Assembly (NCBI GenBank): GCA_035567895.1
Contig: DATMPC010000013.1
Span: 124,001-188,000, forward strand
DNA length: 64,000 nucleotides
Reading direction: 5' to 3'
Source of the DNA: Terriglobales bacterium
Lineage (GTDB): Bacteria > Acidobacteriota > Terriglobia > Terriglobales > Acidobacteriaceae
Part shown: one piece after another, positions 8,674 to 18,853 of the stretch
Layout of the letters: every line of letters starts with the position of its first letter
Numbering within the stretch: the stretch's first letter is position 1
Notes under the pieces: generated by a model
Databases searched by the model: none
What the model was told of the DNA's origin: nothing
Seen by the model: the letters and a program-made list of their open reading frames with translations, nothing else
Made by a program: the position numbers and the translations under genes

Positions 8674-10203
8674 ATGGCAACAGCAACGTCTGTACAAACA
8701 AGCATTCCTCATACCAAGACAACTGGCCCCTGCGTCATGGTCATCTTCGGCGCGACCGGCGACTTAACCAAACGCAAACTGCTGCCATCGATCTACAACC
8801 TGCTCAGCACTGGACTCCTCTCGCGTGAGTTCGCGATCGTAGGCATGTCGAAGGACGACTGGACTACCGATCAGTTTCGCAAGCATGTCAGCGATTCGCT
8901 TAAGCAGTTCTCCGAGGGCGCCGATCCAGAGCTGGTCGATTGGCTCGCGGTGCACTCGTACTACGTGAGCGGAGAATTTGGTGACAGCGAAGCCTATAAG
9001 CGGCTGCGTGCACAGTTGACTGAAGTCGACAAAGTCCACGGAACTCACAGCAATTATTTCTTTTACTTCGCCATCTCGCCGCAATTCTTTGCCACCGCCG
9101 TGCAGAAACTCGGCGAATCAAATCTGTCGGAGGAAGAAAACGGTTCGTGGCGCCGGGTGATCATCGAGAAGCCGTTCGGTCACGATTTGGAGTCGGCCAA
9201 GGAACTGAACAAGCAGATCAAGGAAGTGCTCTACGAGAGCCAAATCTTCCGCATTGACCATTATCTCGGCAAAGAGACGGTGCAGAACATCTTGGTATTC
9301 CGTTTTGGGAATGGATTGTTCGAGCCGATCTGGAGTCGCAACTACATCGACCACGTGCAGATTACGGTCGCCGAGACCGTCGGCGTGGAAGGCCGTGGAG
9401 GCTACTACGACACCTCGGGCACGCTGCGCGATATGGTCCCAAACCACATCATGCAGCTCATAAGCCTGACCACGATGGAGCCGCCGATTTCCTTCGAGGC
9501 CGATGACGTGCGCGACGAGCAATCAAAAGTGCTGCATGCCATTCATGCTATGAGTGGGGAAGATGTGATTCATAATGCGGTGCGCGGACAGTATGGTTCT
9601 GGCACTACGCAGAAGGGCGAGCGCATGCCCGGCTATCGCCAGGAGCCGAGCGTAAACCCCAGTTCCCGAACCGAAACCTTCATCGCGCTGAAGCTCGGGA
9701 TCGACAACTGGCGCTGGGCCGGCGTACCAATTTATCTGCGTACCGGCAAGCGCATGGCGCGCCGCCACACCGAGATCGCCATCGAGTTCAAGCGGGCGCC
9801 GTTTGTACTCTTCCGCGACACCGACATCGAACACCTGCCAAGCAATCAGCTTGTGATCAACGTGCAGCCCGAAGAAGGAATCGCGCTCAAGTTCGGCGCC
9901 AAGGTTCCAGGTCCCTTAGTCAAAGTTGGTCCGGTTCACATGAGCTTCAACTACCAGGATTATTTTGGAGGCACAGCTCAGACCGGGTACGAAGTACTGC
10001 TTTACGACTGCATGATCGGTGACGCCACGCTCTTTCAGCGAGCTGACATGGTCGAAGCCGGTTGGACGGTCGTCGATCCGGTGCTCGACGTGTGGAAGGC
10101 GCTGCCTCCACGTGACTTCCCGAATTACCAGGCGGGCACGTGGGGCCCGAAGGAAGCTGACGACTTGATGCTTAGGGATGGGAGACATTGGAGGAATGTG
10201 TAG
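8674..10203 (+). CDS. zwf: Glucose-6-phosphate 1-dehydrogenase
   Basis: It commits glucose-6-phosphate to the oxidative pentose phosphate pathway, producing 6-phosphogluconolactone and NAD(P)H. The nucleotide motif [11 protein letters not shown] lies near residue 26 and the active-site motif [13 protein letters not shown] near 192. The length of 509 residues is normal. The ATG at 8674 is preferred because GGACAGAGG lies just upstream and the family N-terminus fits; an in-frame TTG at 8650 would start inside the family C repeat arm. It lies between gnd and glk in the same direction, consistent with a pathway cluster. Confidence 0.97.
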   Translation: MATATSVQTSIPHTKTTGPCVMVIFGATGDLTKRKLLPSIYNLLSTGLLSREFAIVGMSKDDWTTDQFRKHVSDSLKQFSEGADPELVDWLAVHSYYVSGEFGDSEAYKRLRAQLTEVDKVHGTHSNYFFYFAISPQFFATAVQKLGESNLSEEENGSWRRVIIEKPFGHDLESAKELNKQIKEVLYESQIFRIDHYLGKETVQNILVFRFGNGLFEPIWSRNYIDHVQITVAETVGVEGRGGYYDTSGTLRDMVPNHIMQLISLTTMEPPISFEADDVRDEQSKVLHAIHAMSGEDVIHNAVRGQYGSGTTQKGERMPGYRQEPSVNPSSRTETFIALKLGIDNWRWAGVPIYLRTGKRMARRHTEIAIEFKRAPFVLFRDTDIEHLPSNQLVINVQPEEGIALKFGAKVPGPLVKVGPVHMSFNYQDYFGGTAQTGYEVLLYDCMIGDATLFQRADMVEAGWTVVDPVLDVWKALPPRDFPNYQAGTWGPKEADDLMLRDGRHWRNV

Positions 10204-10218
10204 GCTCATCCCTAGTAT

Positions 10219-10435
10219 TGTCATTCCGAGTCGCCTGCAGTTGGCGGTGAGGAATCTCTACGGGCTTCGATAGTCGTTACAGGAGCGACAAACTACTCCG
10301 CAACATTGAAGATCGCGAGCATCGCGATAATACAGTGCAGAGCAGTCGATAGGGATTCCTCACCGCGAAAGAGCCGCGGTTCGGAATGACACGGCAGTCT
10401 TCCTCCCCGCCAACTGCAGGCGACTCGGAATGACA
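10219..10435. repeat. Family B inverted repeat before glucokinase
   Basis: The outer arms pair TCATTCCGAGTCGCCTGCAG (from 10221) with its reverse complement ending at 10435, and an inner pair is GAGGAATCTCTA with GGGATTCCTCACCGCG plus TTCGGAATGACA ending at 10391. It fills nearly the whole gap between zwf and glk. Confidence 0.85.
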
Positions 10436-10452
10436 AAAAAAGAAAAAGAAGA

Positions 10453-11475
10453 ATGACAAACGACATGATTCTGGCCGGTGACATCGGCGGCACCAGCGCG
10501 CGGCTGGCCTACTTCGAGCTGAAAGACGGGCGGCTGCGGTCCGTTGTGGAAGAAACCAAGCACAGCCGTGACTTTCCGAGTCTGCAGGCTGCTGTGCTCG
10601 CTTTCAAAGGCAAGAATCAGTATGACGTTGCCTGTGCCTGCTTTGGCGTGGCCGGGCCGGTAAACGAAGGGCGTGTTGAGGCTCCCAACCTGCCCTGGAT
10701 CATCGATGCCAAGGTGCTCGAGAAGGAGCTGGGCGTCGGCAAGGTTTACCTGATCAACGATCTTGAAGCGAATGCGCACGGCCTGGCCGAGTTGCGAGGA
10801 CAGGACTTCGAGGTCCTCGCGCAGGGAGCGCCGGGAGCAAAGGGCAACGCTGCTGTGATCTCAGCCGGCACTGGACTCGGTGAAGCAGGACTATATTGGG
10901 ACGGCGCCACGTACCATCCTTTCGCAGCGGAGGGAGGGCACTCCGACTTTGCCCCGGCGAACGATCTTCAAGCCGAACTCTGGCATTACCTCCGCCAGAA
11001 GTTCGGCGGACATGTGAGTTGGGAACGCGTGCTTTCTGGTCCCGGACAATACAATCTCTACGAGTTCCTTCGGGATACTGGGAAGGGTAACGAAGAAGCG
11101 TGGCTTGCCGAGGAACTTAAAGCTGGCGATCCCTCGGCGGTAGTTTCAAAGTACGGTCTTTCGGGCAAGAGTCCTTTATGCGTGCAAGCGGTAGAACTGT
11201 TTGTCGAAATCTACGGCGCGGCTGCGGGAAATCTGGCGCTCAAGTATTTGGCGACCGGCGGAGTCTATATCGGCGGTGGCATCGCCCCGAAGATCCTGCC
11301 CAAACTGAAAGAGCCGCGCTTCTTCCAGGCCTTCCGCGATAAGGGACGTTTACGCACATTGTTGGAGAAGATTCCCGTGCGCGTGGTGCTGAACGACAAG
11401 ACGGCGTTGCTGGGGGCTGGACACGTGGCGATGATGCATGCGGGAACAGGAGTCGGACAGGTCGCGATTGGGTAG
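10453..11475 (+). CDS. glk: Glucokinase
   Basis: It phosphorylates glucose to glucose-6-phosphate with ATP in the cytoplasm. The phosphate motif GDIGGTSARLAYF is at residues 9-21, and SAGTGLGEAGLYW (about 136-148) and AAEGGHSDFAP (about 155) are typical of the bacterial Glk family rather than ROK kinases: there is no ROK zinc Cys cluster. The length is 340 residues. A purine-rich AAAAAGAAGA precedes the ATG. The stop codon is followed almost directly by a family D palindrome (11477-11498). It supplies the substrate for the neighbouring zwf product. Confidence 0.95.
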   Translation: MTNDMILAGDIGGTSARLAYFELKDGRLRSVVEETKHSRDFPSLQAAVLAFKGKNQYDVACACFGVAGPVNEGRVEAPNLPWIIDAKVLEKELGVGKVYLINDLEANAHGLAELRGQDFEVLAQGAPGAKGNAAVISAGTGLGEAGLYWDGATYHPFAAEGGHSDFAPANDLQAELWHYLRQKFGGHVSWERVLSGPGQYNLYEFLRDTGKGNEEAWLAEELKAGDPSAVVSKYGLSGKSPLCVQAVELFVEIYGAAAGNLALKYLATGGVYIGGGIAPKILPKLKEPRFFQAFRDKGRLRTLLEKIPVRVVLNDKTALLGAGHVAMMHAGTGVGQVAIG

Positions 11476-11737
11476 AGAGACGCAGCATGCTGCGTCTCCG
11501 TCATGCAGCGTCGTCCGCAGATACCTTTAAGGAACTGTCATTCCTCGCGCCCGATGTTGGCGCGGGGAACCTGCTGTTGTCGGTGTACATAGAAACAGCA
11601 GATCCCCCTCCCTTCGGTCGAGGGATGACAGTGTGTTTACAGTATGTTTGTGGACGATGACGGTCTCGTTCGTGCCAGCGATCTCGTGGAGACGCAGCAT
11701 GCTGCGTCTCTGCCGTGGCGCCTGATCTAATAGACCT
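11476..11737. repeat. Two family D palindromes flanking a family E inverted repeat
   Basis: Family D palindromes lie at 11477-11498 and 11689-11710. Between them, 11536-11631 is a family E element with arms TGTCATTCCTCGCGCC and GGTCGAGGGATGACA and inner CTGCTGTT / AACAGCAGATCCCCC. No gene is present. Confidence 0.8.
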
Positions 11738-12499
11738 ATGTCGAAGCCAACCATCCGAACTCTCGACGATCTCCAGCAAGTAGCCAGCGCCGCTGCGGAC
11801 GAATTTGTTGCGCGCGCGAAGCGCGCCATTCAGCATCATGGGCGATTCACAGTGGCGCTCTCCGGCGGCTCCACTCCGAAGACGATGCACACCATCCTCG
11901 CCGAACGCTCGTCGAAGAATCCGAAGCTGGTGGACTGGTCGCGAGTACAAATTCTGTTTGGGGATGAGCGCCACGTGCCTCCTGATCACCCGGAGAGCAA
12001 TTACCGCATGGCGAACGAGACCTTGCTTTCGAAGGTTCCAATTCCCGCCGCAAATATTCACCGCGTTCGTTGCGAGAACCCCGACGCTGCAAAAGCAGCC
12101 GATGAATACGATCGCGAATTAGTGAAGGTCTTCCAACTCAAGGGCGAAGATCAGATGCCGCGCTTTGATCTCATCTTTCTCGGCATGGGGCCGGACGGTC
12201 ATACCGCTTCGCTATTCCCAGGCACAACCGCTGTTCATGAGCTCAAGAAGCGAGTAGTCGCAAATTGGGTTCCGAAGTTCAACACATGGAGGGTTACGTT
12301 TACTCGTCCTGTGATCAACCAGGCAGAGTGCGTGTTGCTGATGGTGTGCGGCAAAGACAAAGCAGAACCTTTCGGCGAAGTTATGGGACAAGGAAGTCCG
12401 GATGTGTATCCGGTGAAGTACGTGCAGCCTACGCACGGTGAATTAATTTGGCTCGTTGATAAAGCGGCTGCGGGAGCGGGGCTCGCGCACGCGGGGTAG
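11738..12499 (+). CDS. pgl: 6-phosphogluconolactonase
   Basis: It hydrolyses 6-phosphogluconolactone to 6-phosphogluconate, the step between zwf and gnd. The motifs FALSGGSTPK-like (VALSGGSTPK, about residue 41), GDERHVPPDHPESNYRMA (about 75) and LGMGPDGHTASLFPG (about 150) match the DevB/SOL family. The length is 253 residues. No strong ribosome-binding site is seen before the ATG, only a repeat-derived sequence. With glk, zwf, gnd, tkt and tal-pgi it completes the pathway set within about 11 kb. Confidence 0.95.
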   Translation: MSKPTIRTLDDLQQVASAAADEFVARAKRAIQHHGRFTVALSGGSTPKTMHTILAERSSKNPKLVDWSRVQILFGDERHVPPDHPESNYRMANETLLSKVPIPAANIHRVRCENPDAAKAADEYDRELVKVFQLKGEDQMPRFDLIFLGMGPDGHTASLFPGTTAVHELKKRVVANWVPKFNTWRVTFTRPVINQAECVLLMVCGKDKAEPFGEVMGQGSPDVYPVKYVQPTHGELIWLVDKAAAGAGLAHAG

Positions 12500-12842
12500 A
12501 TGCCTGGTATTTCTGACTATGTCATCCTGAGCCCCTTTGTTGGGCGAAGGATCTCCCGGGATGCGTCGGACTAATTTGCACTTTCCTGGCACTTTCACCG
12601 TGCACTCGAATTTTCTGGCCAAAGAGCCAGGAAGATGCATTCAAGACCTGTACATGGCGGGAGGTCCTTCGCCCAAAAGAGGGGCTCAGGATGACAGTTC
12701 TATCTATAGCTCGCTCCGACGAACGTTTGTCCGTTGACCTCTCGCGAAGCGACTTCTTTTGTAACAAATTTAATCATTAACCATCTGATAAGAAGAGACT
12801 GCTTTAAGCTAATCGCTTATTGCTGCCGTTCCGCCGTCTTTC
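12500..12842. repeat. Family A inverted repeat and leader of the GH63-like gene
   Basis: A family A element occupies 12520-12696: arms TGTCATCCTGAGCCCCTTTG and AAAGAGGGGCTCAGGATGACA, with inner GGGCGAAGGATCTCCCGGGA and GGAGGTCCTTCGCCC. The remaining AT-richer 12700-12842 probably contains the promoter of the next gene, but no clear -35/-10 pair was identified. Confidence 0.8.
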
Positions 12843-15551
12843 ATGCGCAAAGAACACGAACGCCTCATCGAAGACAAAAATCGCGAAGTCTACTGGAAGC
12901 GCTGGGGACCTTACCTCAGCGAACGCGCGTGGGGCACCGTTCGTGAAGACTACAGCGCGAATGGCGATGCCTGGGGTTACTTCACGCACGATCAAGCTCG
13001 GTCGCGAGTGTATCGCTGGAATGAGGACGGTATCGCTGGATTCTGCGATCGGCATCAGCTCATCTGCTTTGCCGTTGCTATGTGGAATGGGCGCGATCCA
13101 TTTCTAAAAGAGCGGCTCTTCGGATTGAGCGGCCCCGAAGGCAATCACGGTGAGGACGTAAAGGAATGCTACTTCTATCTCGACAACACGCCGACGCATT
13201 CCTACATGAAGGCGCTGTACAAGTATCCGCAGCAGGAATTTCCTTACCAGCGGCTGACTGAGGAAAATCGTCAGCGCACGCGACTCGATCCAGAGTTCGA
13301 GCTGATGGATACCGGCATCTTCGACGGCAGCCGCTACTTCGACGTTTTTGTCGAGTACGCGAAGGCAACCAGCGAAGACATACTGATTCGCATTACCGCA
13401 TGGAATCGCGGTCCCGAAACGGCACGCCTGCATCTGCTGCCGACGATTTGGTTTCGCAACATCTGGTCCTGGAAAGACGATCCTGAGCAGATTAAGCCGA
13501 AGCTGGAGCGCATGGCCGACGTGCATGGCATGCCTCTGACTCGCGTCTACCACCCGCAATACGGCGAGCGCTGGCTCTTCGCCGAAGGATCGCCGCAGCT
13601 ATTGTTCACGGAGAACGAGAGCAACCTGCGCCGTTTGTTTAACTCTCCGAACCGCGGCTTCTATCAGAAGGACGGTATTAACGATTACGTGGTGAAGGCG
13701 CAGCGCCACCGTGTGAACGCCGAGGAAACGGGCACTAAGGCGGCCGCATATTACGACCTGGAGATCGCGCCGGGTCAGAGCGCCGTCATCAAGTTGAAAT
13801 TTACGGAAAAGATCAACAGTACTCAGGATCATTTTGGGAAGGCATTTGAAGATGTATTTCGCGAGCGCATCTTTGACGCCGACGAGTTCTACCGCGACGT
13901 AATTCCGCAGTCGATGTCGGCCGATGGGCGCAACATCATGCGGCAAGGGTTCGCCGGCATGTTGTGGTCGAAGCAGTTCTACAACTACGACGTGCGAACG
14001 TGGCTGAACGGCGATCCGGCGCAGCCCGCGCCGCCGAAGGAGCGGCTTAGCGGCAGGAATCACCAGTGGAAGCACTTCTACGCCGACGACATCATCTCCA
14101 TGCCGGACAAGTGGGAGTATCCGTGGTTTGCTGCTTGGGACATGGCCTTTCACTGCATCACTCTGGCGCTGCTCGATTGGAACTTTGCCAAAGACCAGCT
14201 CACGCTGCTATGCCGCGAGTGGTACATGCATCCGAATGGACAGTTGCCGGCTTACGAATGGAACTTTTCCGATGTGAATCCGCCGGTGCATGCAGCGGCG
14301 GCGCACCGCGTATACCAAATCGAGCGGCGCATGACCGGCAAGGGCGACTTCGCCTATCTCGAACGCATCTTCCACAAGCTGCTGATCAACTTCACCTGGT
14401 GGGTCAACCAGAAGGACATGGAAGGCAACAACATTTTCGAAGGTGGATTTCTGGGGCTGGACAACATCGGAGCCTTTGATCGTAGCGAGAAGCTGCCTGG
14501 CGGCGCCTTCATGGAACAATCTGACGGCACCAGCTGGATGGCCGCCTACAGCCTGAGCATGCTGATGATCGCGCTCGATCTGGCTATGCAGGACCCGGTG
14601 TATGAGGATACGGCAATCAAGTTCTGGGAGCACTTCCTGTACATCGTGAAGGCCATGAATCGCACCATCGACGGCGAAGGCATCTGGGACGAGGAAGAGG
14701 GCTTCTACTACGACGTGCTGCACGTCTCCGACGGCGAGCACATCCCTATGCGTATCCGTTCCGTTGTGGGACTCGTTCCGCTGTTCGCGGTGCAGACGCT
14801 CGAGCCGGGATTGATGGAGCGGCTGCCGAACTTTGCTCGCCGCATCCAGTGGTACCTCGACAATCGTCCCGACCTTACGGCAAACATCGCGTGTTTTGAG
14901 GCGCAAGGAATTAAGGAGCGTCAACTGCTGGCGATTGTGGATGAGAAACGGCTGAGGCGAATCCTGAAGATGATGCTCGACGAGAAGGAGTTCCTCTCGC
15001 CGTACGGCATTCGCAGCGTCTCGCAATACCATCGCGATCATCCATTCATACTTGAAATCGCAGGGCGCCAGCACATCGTCGACTACGAGCCGGGAGAATC
15101 GTCCACAAGCCTGTTCGGCGGCAACTCCAACTGGCGCGGCCCAATTTGGTTCCCAATCAACTTCATGATCATCGAGGCCCTGCAACGCTATCACCACTAC
15201 TATGGAGACAAGCTGAAGGTGGAGTGCCCGACGGGTTCAGGCAATCTCATGAGTCTCGGCCAAGTCGCCAGTGAACTCTCGGATCGCCTCGGGCGCTTGT
15301 TTACCCGGAATGCAGAGGGGAGGCGTCCGGCACACGGGCGCAATCCGCTGTTCCAGACCGATCCTTACTGGAAGGATCTCGTGCTCTTCTACGAGTACTT
15401 TCACGGCGACGACGGCGCAGGCCTCGGCGCGTCGCATCAGACCGGATGGACAGGGCTGATCGCGAAGCTCATGCAGCAGAATGGCGAGCCGCAGACGCGC
15501 CGCGCAGAAGCATCGACAAACGGCAGGAAGCGGGCGAAGTCGGCGAAATAG
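12843..15551 (+). CDS. GH63-like / MGH1-type glucosidase
   Basis: This 902-residue protein is of the glucosidase family related to GH63 and mannosylglycerate hydrolase. It opens with an N-terminal beta-sandwich-like region ([31 protein letters not shown]) and continues with an alpha/alpha toroid from about residue 370 containing [29 protein letters not shown] and [11 protein letters not shown]. These enzymes cleave alpha-glucosides by inversion; the true substrate is not evident. No signal peptide is seen, so it is probably cytoplasmic and could feed glucose to glk. The start codon lacks a clear ribosome-binding site. The basic C-tail (GRKRAKSAK) is low in complexity. Confidence 0.85.
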   Translation: MRKEHERLIEDKNREVYWKRWGPYLSERAWGTVREDYSANGDAWGYFTHDQARSRVYRWNEDGIAGFCDRHQLICFAVAMWNGRDPFLKERLFGLSGPEGNHGEDVKECYFYLDNTPTHSYMKALYKYPQQEFPYQRLTEENRQRTRLDPEFELMDTGIFDGSRYFDVFVEYAKATSEDILIRITAWNRGPETARLHLLPTIWFRNIWSWKDDPEQIKPKLERMADVHGMPLTRVYHPQYGERWLFAEGSPQLLFTENESNLRRLFNSPNRGFYQKDGINDYVVKAQRHRVNAEETGTKAAAYYDLEIAPGQSAVIKLKFTEKINSTQDHFGKAFEDVFRERIFDADEFYRDVIPQSMSADGRNIMRQGFAGMLWSKQFYNYDVRTWLNGDPAQPAPPKERLSGRNHQWKHFYADDIISMPDKWEYPWFAAWDMAFHCITLALLDWNFAKDQLTLLCREWYMHPNGQLPAYEWNFSDVNPPVHAAAAHRVYQIERRMTGKGDFAYLERIFHKLLINFTWWVNQKDMEGNNIFEGGFLGLDNIGAFDRSEKLPGGAFMEQSDGTSWMAAYSLSMLMIALDLAMQDPVYEDTAIKFWEHFLYIVKAMNRTIDGEGIWDEEEGFYYDVLHVSDGEHIPMRIRSVVGLVPLFAVQTLEPGLMERLPNFARRIQWYLDNRPDLTANIACFEAQGIKERQLLAIVDEKRLRRILKMMLDEKEFLSPYGIRSVSQYHRDHPFILEIAGRQHIVDYEPGESSTSLFGGNSNWRGPIWFPINFMIIEALQRYHHYYGDKLKVECPTGSGNLMSLGQVASELSDRLGRLFTRNAEGRRPAHGRNPLFQTDPYWKDLVLFYEYFHGDDGAGLGASHQTGWTGLIAKLMQQNGEPQTRRAEASTNGRKRAKSAK

Positions 15552-15631
15552 CAAGCGGACTCGGATACGCCGTACAATGTCCAGCACCGTAGTTGGAACT
15601 AATCAGTACAACTCTCTCCACAGGAGACCTC

Positions 15632-16246
15632 ATGAAACGACGCGTATTCAGTCTGCTTGCTGTTGCTGTGTTCACCGTAGCCGCCTGGGCTCAGGGCTCA
15701 GAATGGCAAATCGATCCCGCGCACACTACCACTGGTTTTACGGTGCGCCACATGGGCATCAGCAATGTGCATGGGCGGTTTGTGAAGACGAGTGGCACGG
15801 CGACGATCGATGACGGCGACATCACGAAGTCGAGCGTAAACGCGACTATGGACGTGAACTCGATCGACACTGGCAACGAGAATCGCGACGGCGACCTTAA
15901 GAGTCCGAATTACTTCGACGCTGCTCAGTTTCCCACGATCACGTTCAAGTCGAAGAGCGTGAGCAAGAACGGCGAGGGCAAGCTGAAAGTTGTTGGCGAC
16001 CTCACCATTCATGGCGTGACTAAGGAAGTGACACTCGACGTCGACGGACCGTCTGCTCCGCTTGAGCAGCGCGGAAATAAGCGCCGCGGTCTCTCAGCTA
16101 CCACCAGCGTCAATCGCAAAGACTTCGGCGTTGGAGCGAAGGCGCCTGCGGTGATGATCGGCGAAGAGATCAAGATCGACATCGACGCGGAGCTGACACA
16201 GAAAGGTGCGGCGCCGGCTGCTCCAGCAGGTCTAACCGTTAAGTAA
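15632..16246 (+). CDS. YceI family periplasmic lipid-binding protein
   Basis: The protein has a signal peptide (MKRRVFSLLAVAVFTVAAWAQ) and then the YceI lipocalin-like fold, recognised by WQIDPAHTTTGFTVRHMG, VKTSGTATIDDGD, NENRDGDLKSPNYFDAAQFP and the GDLTIHGVTKEV strand. Family members bind polyprenoid chains in the periplasm; the physiological role is uncertain. The mature form is about 185 residues, normal for the family. ATG 15632 is chosen because AGGAGA lies five bases upstream and it gives a proper signal peptide. Confidence 0.93.
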   Translation: MKRRVFSLLAVAVFTVAAWAQGSEWQIDPAHTTTGFTVRHMGISNVHGRFVKTSGTATIDDGDITKSSVNATMDVNSIDTGNENRDGDLKSPNYFDAAQFPTITFKSKSVSKNGEGKLKVVGDLTIHGVTKEVTLDVDGPSAPLEQRGNKRRGLSATTSVNRKDFGVGAKAPAVMIGEEIKIDIDAELTQKGAAPAAPAGLTVK

Positions 16247-16266
16247 TTTAATTTCTTTCTGTTTTC

Positions 16267-16359
16267 TCGTTCCGAACGCAGTGGGGAATCCCTATAGCCA
16301 CGAGAGCGCTTGGGTTTGGCAGGGATTCCTCACCACAAAACCAGCGGTTCGGAATGACA
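16267..16359. repeat. Family B inverted repeat
   Basis: The arms are TTCCGAACGCAGTGGGGAAT and GGGATTCCTCACC...GCGGTTCGGAATGACA, here with a short loop. It lies between the convergent YceI and M24 peptidase genes and could act as a bidirectional transcription block. Confidence 0.8.
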
Positions 16360-16372
16360 AGATGCGTCAAGA

Positions 16373-17659
16373 CTAGCTCTTCCCAAAAGGGTCCTCCAGC
16401 GACGGGCTCTGAGGAGTGAACAACTCGGCGCCGTTTTCCGTGATGTACATATCATCTTCGAGACGCACGCCGAATTCTCCTCGAATGTAAATCCCGGGCT
16501 CATCGCTGAAGGCCATGCCCGGACGCAGCGCGAGGCTGTTGCCCCGCACAAGATATGGCCACTCGTGGCCATCCATGCCAATGCCATGTCCGACGCGGTG
16601 CAAGAAATATTTGTAGTCCGGTCCATAACCGGAATCGGCGATCACTTTTCGCGCGGCGCCGTCCACTGATTGGGCCTCCACACCTGGCCGCGCTTGCTTG
16701 AGGGCTGCGCTCTGTGCTCGGTGGACGATATCAAAGACTTTGCGCATCTTGTCCGTAGGCTTTCCCAGGATGAAGGTTCGGCTGATGTCTGATTGGTAGC
16801 CTTCAACCGAGCAGCCGTCGTCAATGAGAACGATCGTGCCTTCGCGGATAATCTGAGGCTTTGCTGATCCGTGAGGGAGGGCAGAGGCCTCGCCTACGTT
16901 TACACTGGCTTCGCCGCGGAATCCCAATTTGGAATAAGCCGCCTCGATGAGTTTGGCAAAATCGTACTGCGACATGCCAGCGTACAGGGACCTGTACACG
17001 GCCTCGTAGGCTTCGAGCGTGACCTGATTGGCCAATCGCATCAGGTCGAGCTCATGTTGCGTCTTTATCATCCGGCAGCCAGCAGTGACAGGCGTTGCAC
17101 TCGCGATATTTACCTGTTGCGCAGCCTTTGCGATGCCGTCGCTGAAGACGAAGGTAGTGCGCTCCTCAATTCCAATCCGTCCGCTGCTGATGCCGCGATC
17201 CTTGAGTCCTGCGGCAACTAGTCGGTACGGATCCTGGTCTTCCTGCCAAGTGCGAACGTCGGCACTATTACCGCCTGGGCCGTTGGCGATCTGCTCGCGC
17301 GCCCGATCCTCCTCGAATGCTGGGCAAACGTAAAACGGATCGCCTGTCGCGGGAAGAACTGCGGCGAACAGACGCTCACTGTTCCACCAGCGAACATTCG
17401 TGAAATACACCAACGACGTGCCGCCGATCATCAGGACGGCGTCGAGATTGTTCTCGCGCATCAGTTGACGCGCCCGCTCCTGCCTCTGCTTGCGCTCCTC
17501 GACAGTGATGGGTTTGGCCTCGCCTTTGCGAGACTTGAGCTGCACGATTGGGGCAGGAAGGTTCGTTGCGCTGAGTTCCTGTGCTATCGAAGTGAGTGGG
17601 ACAAGCGTGGTTGCAGCGCTGAAGCCAGCAAGTTTGGTGAAATCGCGGCGAGTGATCAT
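16373..17659 (-). CDS. Tat-exported M24 family aminopeptidase (Xaa-Pro-like)
   Basis: The N-terminus MITRRDFTKLAGFSAATTL has the twin-arginine motif, so the enzyme is probably folded before export. The C-terminal pita-bread domain shows all five metal ligands of the M24 family: D in LIDDGCS, D in QSDISRTF, H in HRVGHGIGMDGHEW, E in SDEPGIY and E in RLEDDMYIT. The N-terminal creatinase-like domain covers about residues 55-190. It likely removes N-terminal residues before proline from peptides in the periplasm. It is 428 residues long and is followed on its left by a family B repeat. Confidence 0.9.
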   Translation of the reverse strand: MITRRDFTKLAGFSAATTLVPLTSIAQELSATNLPAPIVQLKSRKGEAKPITVEERKQRQERARQLMRENNLDAVLMIGGTSLVYFTNVRWWNSERLFAAVLPATGDPFYVCPAFEEDRAREQIANGPGGNSADVRTWQEDQDPYRLVAAGLKDRGISSGRIGIEERTTFVFSDGIAKAAQQVNIASATPVTAGCRMIKTQHELDLMRLANQVTLEAYEAVYRSLYAGMSQYDFAKLIEAAYSKLGFRGEASVNVGEASALPHGSAKPQIIREGTIVLIDDGCSVEGYQSDISRTFILGKPTDKMRKVFDIVHRAQSAALKQARPGVEAQSVDGAARKVIADSGYGPDYKYFLHRVGHGIGMDGHEWPYLVRGNSLALRPGMAFSDEPGIYIRGEFGVRLEDDMYITENGAELFTPQSPSLEDPFGKS

Positions 17660-17693
17660 GGAGAGAGGGAATTATAGAGGACGCTACGGGGGG

Positions 17694-17798
17694 AATCGGG
17701 TGATCGGGCCATCGGGTGATCGGGTGAAGTAACTGCCGAACGAACGGGGCACTTCCTCGTTCCTTACTCGTCTGTCTTTACTTCACCCGATCACCCGA
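17694..17798. repeat. Family C inverted-repeat pair, short loop
   Basis: The left arm (17694-17732) has two TCGGGTGATCGGG-type units and ends in GTGAAGTAAC; the right arm (17778-17798) is TTACTTCACCCGATCACCCG plus A. The loop is about 45 bases and carries no gene. Confidence 0.85.
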
Positions 17799-17813
17799 CT
17801 CTTCCCTGATTCT

Positions 17814-18689
17814 TTACAGTCCTTTTTTCTCTCGAAACTCTTTCACCACGTCCACCACATCGCGGTGCTCGCCATCGACTGCGTAATTCAGCCGCCGCAT
17901 CTCGTCGTCCGAGATGGTGTTGGCGAGTTCCTTCAGCGTGGATGCTAGCTGTGGGAAGCGGCGGAGCGCCTCGTCGTTTACAACAGGCATCGCTTCGTAG
18001 GGCGGGAAGTAATGCAGGTCGTCTTCGAGCACCGTCATGTCGAGGGCGGCGATTACACCATCGGTGCCATTGCCGGCGGCCAGGTCAAGCTGATGGTCCT
18101 TGAGCGCGCGATACAGCAGGCCCAGGTCCATCACACGCGGTTTGCCGGCGAAGGTAAGTCCATAGCGTCGCACGAATCCCTCGTACCCATCCGGACGCTC
18201 GAGAAACTCGTAGCCACATCCAAATGTCCACTGCGATGAGTAGGCTTTGGCCTGCGACAGCTTGGATACGCCAAGCCTGCGCGCATCGCCCCCACGCATA
18301 ACCATCGCGAATGAGTTGTTGAATCCGAATGGCGAAATGACCGTGAGGTGAAACTGCTTCTTGTACTGCTCACGTACCTCGTTGAAAACGAGGTTTGGGT
18401 CCCAATTTGGCGGTCGCTTGAGTATCGCAGTGAGTGCCGTACCCGTGTATTCGGGATAAACGTCGATGCGGTCCGCCAACACGGCTTGATGAGCGATGTA
18501 GCTGCCTGCCAGATAGAATCGCCGCTCGACTGGAACATGCAGTCGGGCTTCGATGTGCTGTGCCATTAATTCCGCGAGGACTACCTGCTCGCTGAAGTTC
18601 TTTGAGCCGACGACGATGCGCCCCGAATGTGATGGGCGGCAGCCTGTTGTGGAGACTAGCAGCGCTGTGACTAAGGCTGCTAGCGCCAC
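17814..18689 (-). CDS. Osmoprotectant/glycine betaine ABC transporter substrate-binding lipoprotein
   Basis: The OpuAC-type binding fold is shown by VGSKNFSEQVVLAELMAQHIEA, DVYPEYTGTALTAIL, DLGLLYRALKDHQLDLAAGNGTDG and the C-terminal NYAVDGEHRDVVDVV. It captures betaine, choline or a related solute for the permease and ATPase encoded upstream. The start is difficult. GTG 18689 gives a short lipoprotein signal ending in STTGC, without positive charges. An in-frame ATG at 18857 overlaps the permease stop as ATGA, as in a coupled operon, but would add 56 residues translated from repeat DNA (family D at 18803-18824 and half a family A element). A repeat insertion near the original start is the likely cause. 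Confidence 0.85.
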   Translation of the reverse strand: MALAALVTALLVSTTGCRPSHSGRIVVGSKNFSEQVVLAELMAQHIEARLHVPVERRFYLAGSYIAHQAVLADRIDVYPEYTGTALTAILKRPPNWDPNLVFNEVREQYKKQFHLTVISPFGFNNSFAMVMRGGDARRLGVSKLSQAKAYSSQWTFGCGYEFLERPDGYEGFVRRYGLTFAGKPRVMDLGLLYRALKDHQLDLAAGNGTDGVIAALDMTVLEDDLHYFPPYEAMPVVNDEALRRFPQLASTLKELANTISDDEMRRLNYAVDGEHRDVVDVVKEFREKKGL

Positions 18690-18699
18690 ATTTCTTGCC

Positions 18700-18824
18700 C
18701 AAGAGCCGTACGGGCGCCGCAGGAGTCTGACGCATTTCGGGAGATCCTTCGGCCGACATCGGGCCTCAGGATGACAGCGTTGTTGGTGCAAGCGGTTCCG
18801 TAGGGACGCAGCATGCCGCGTCTC
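18700..18824. repeat. Half family A element and family D palindrome inside the transporter operon
   Basis: The family A right half (CGGGAGATCCTTCGGCC ... CTCAGGATGACA) ends near 18776, and an imperfect family D palindrome lies at 18803-18824 (one mismatch, GCATGCCGCG). The left-half-like sequence runs into the signal peptide of the binding protein. The open reading frame stays uninterrupted through both repeats. Confidence 0.8.
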
Positions 18825-18853
18825 TACCACGCAGCGTGAGCTGCGATGACTTC

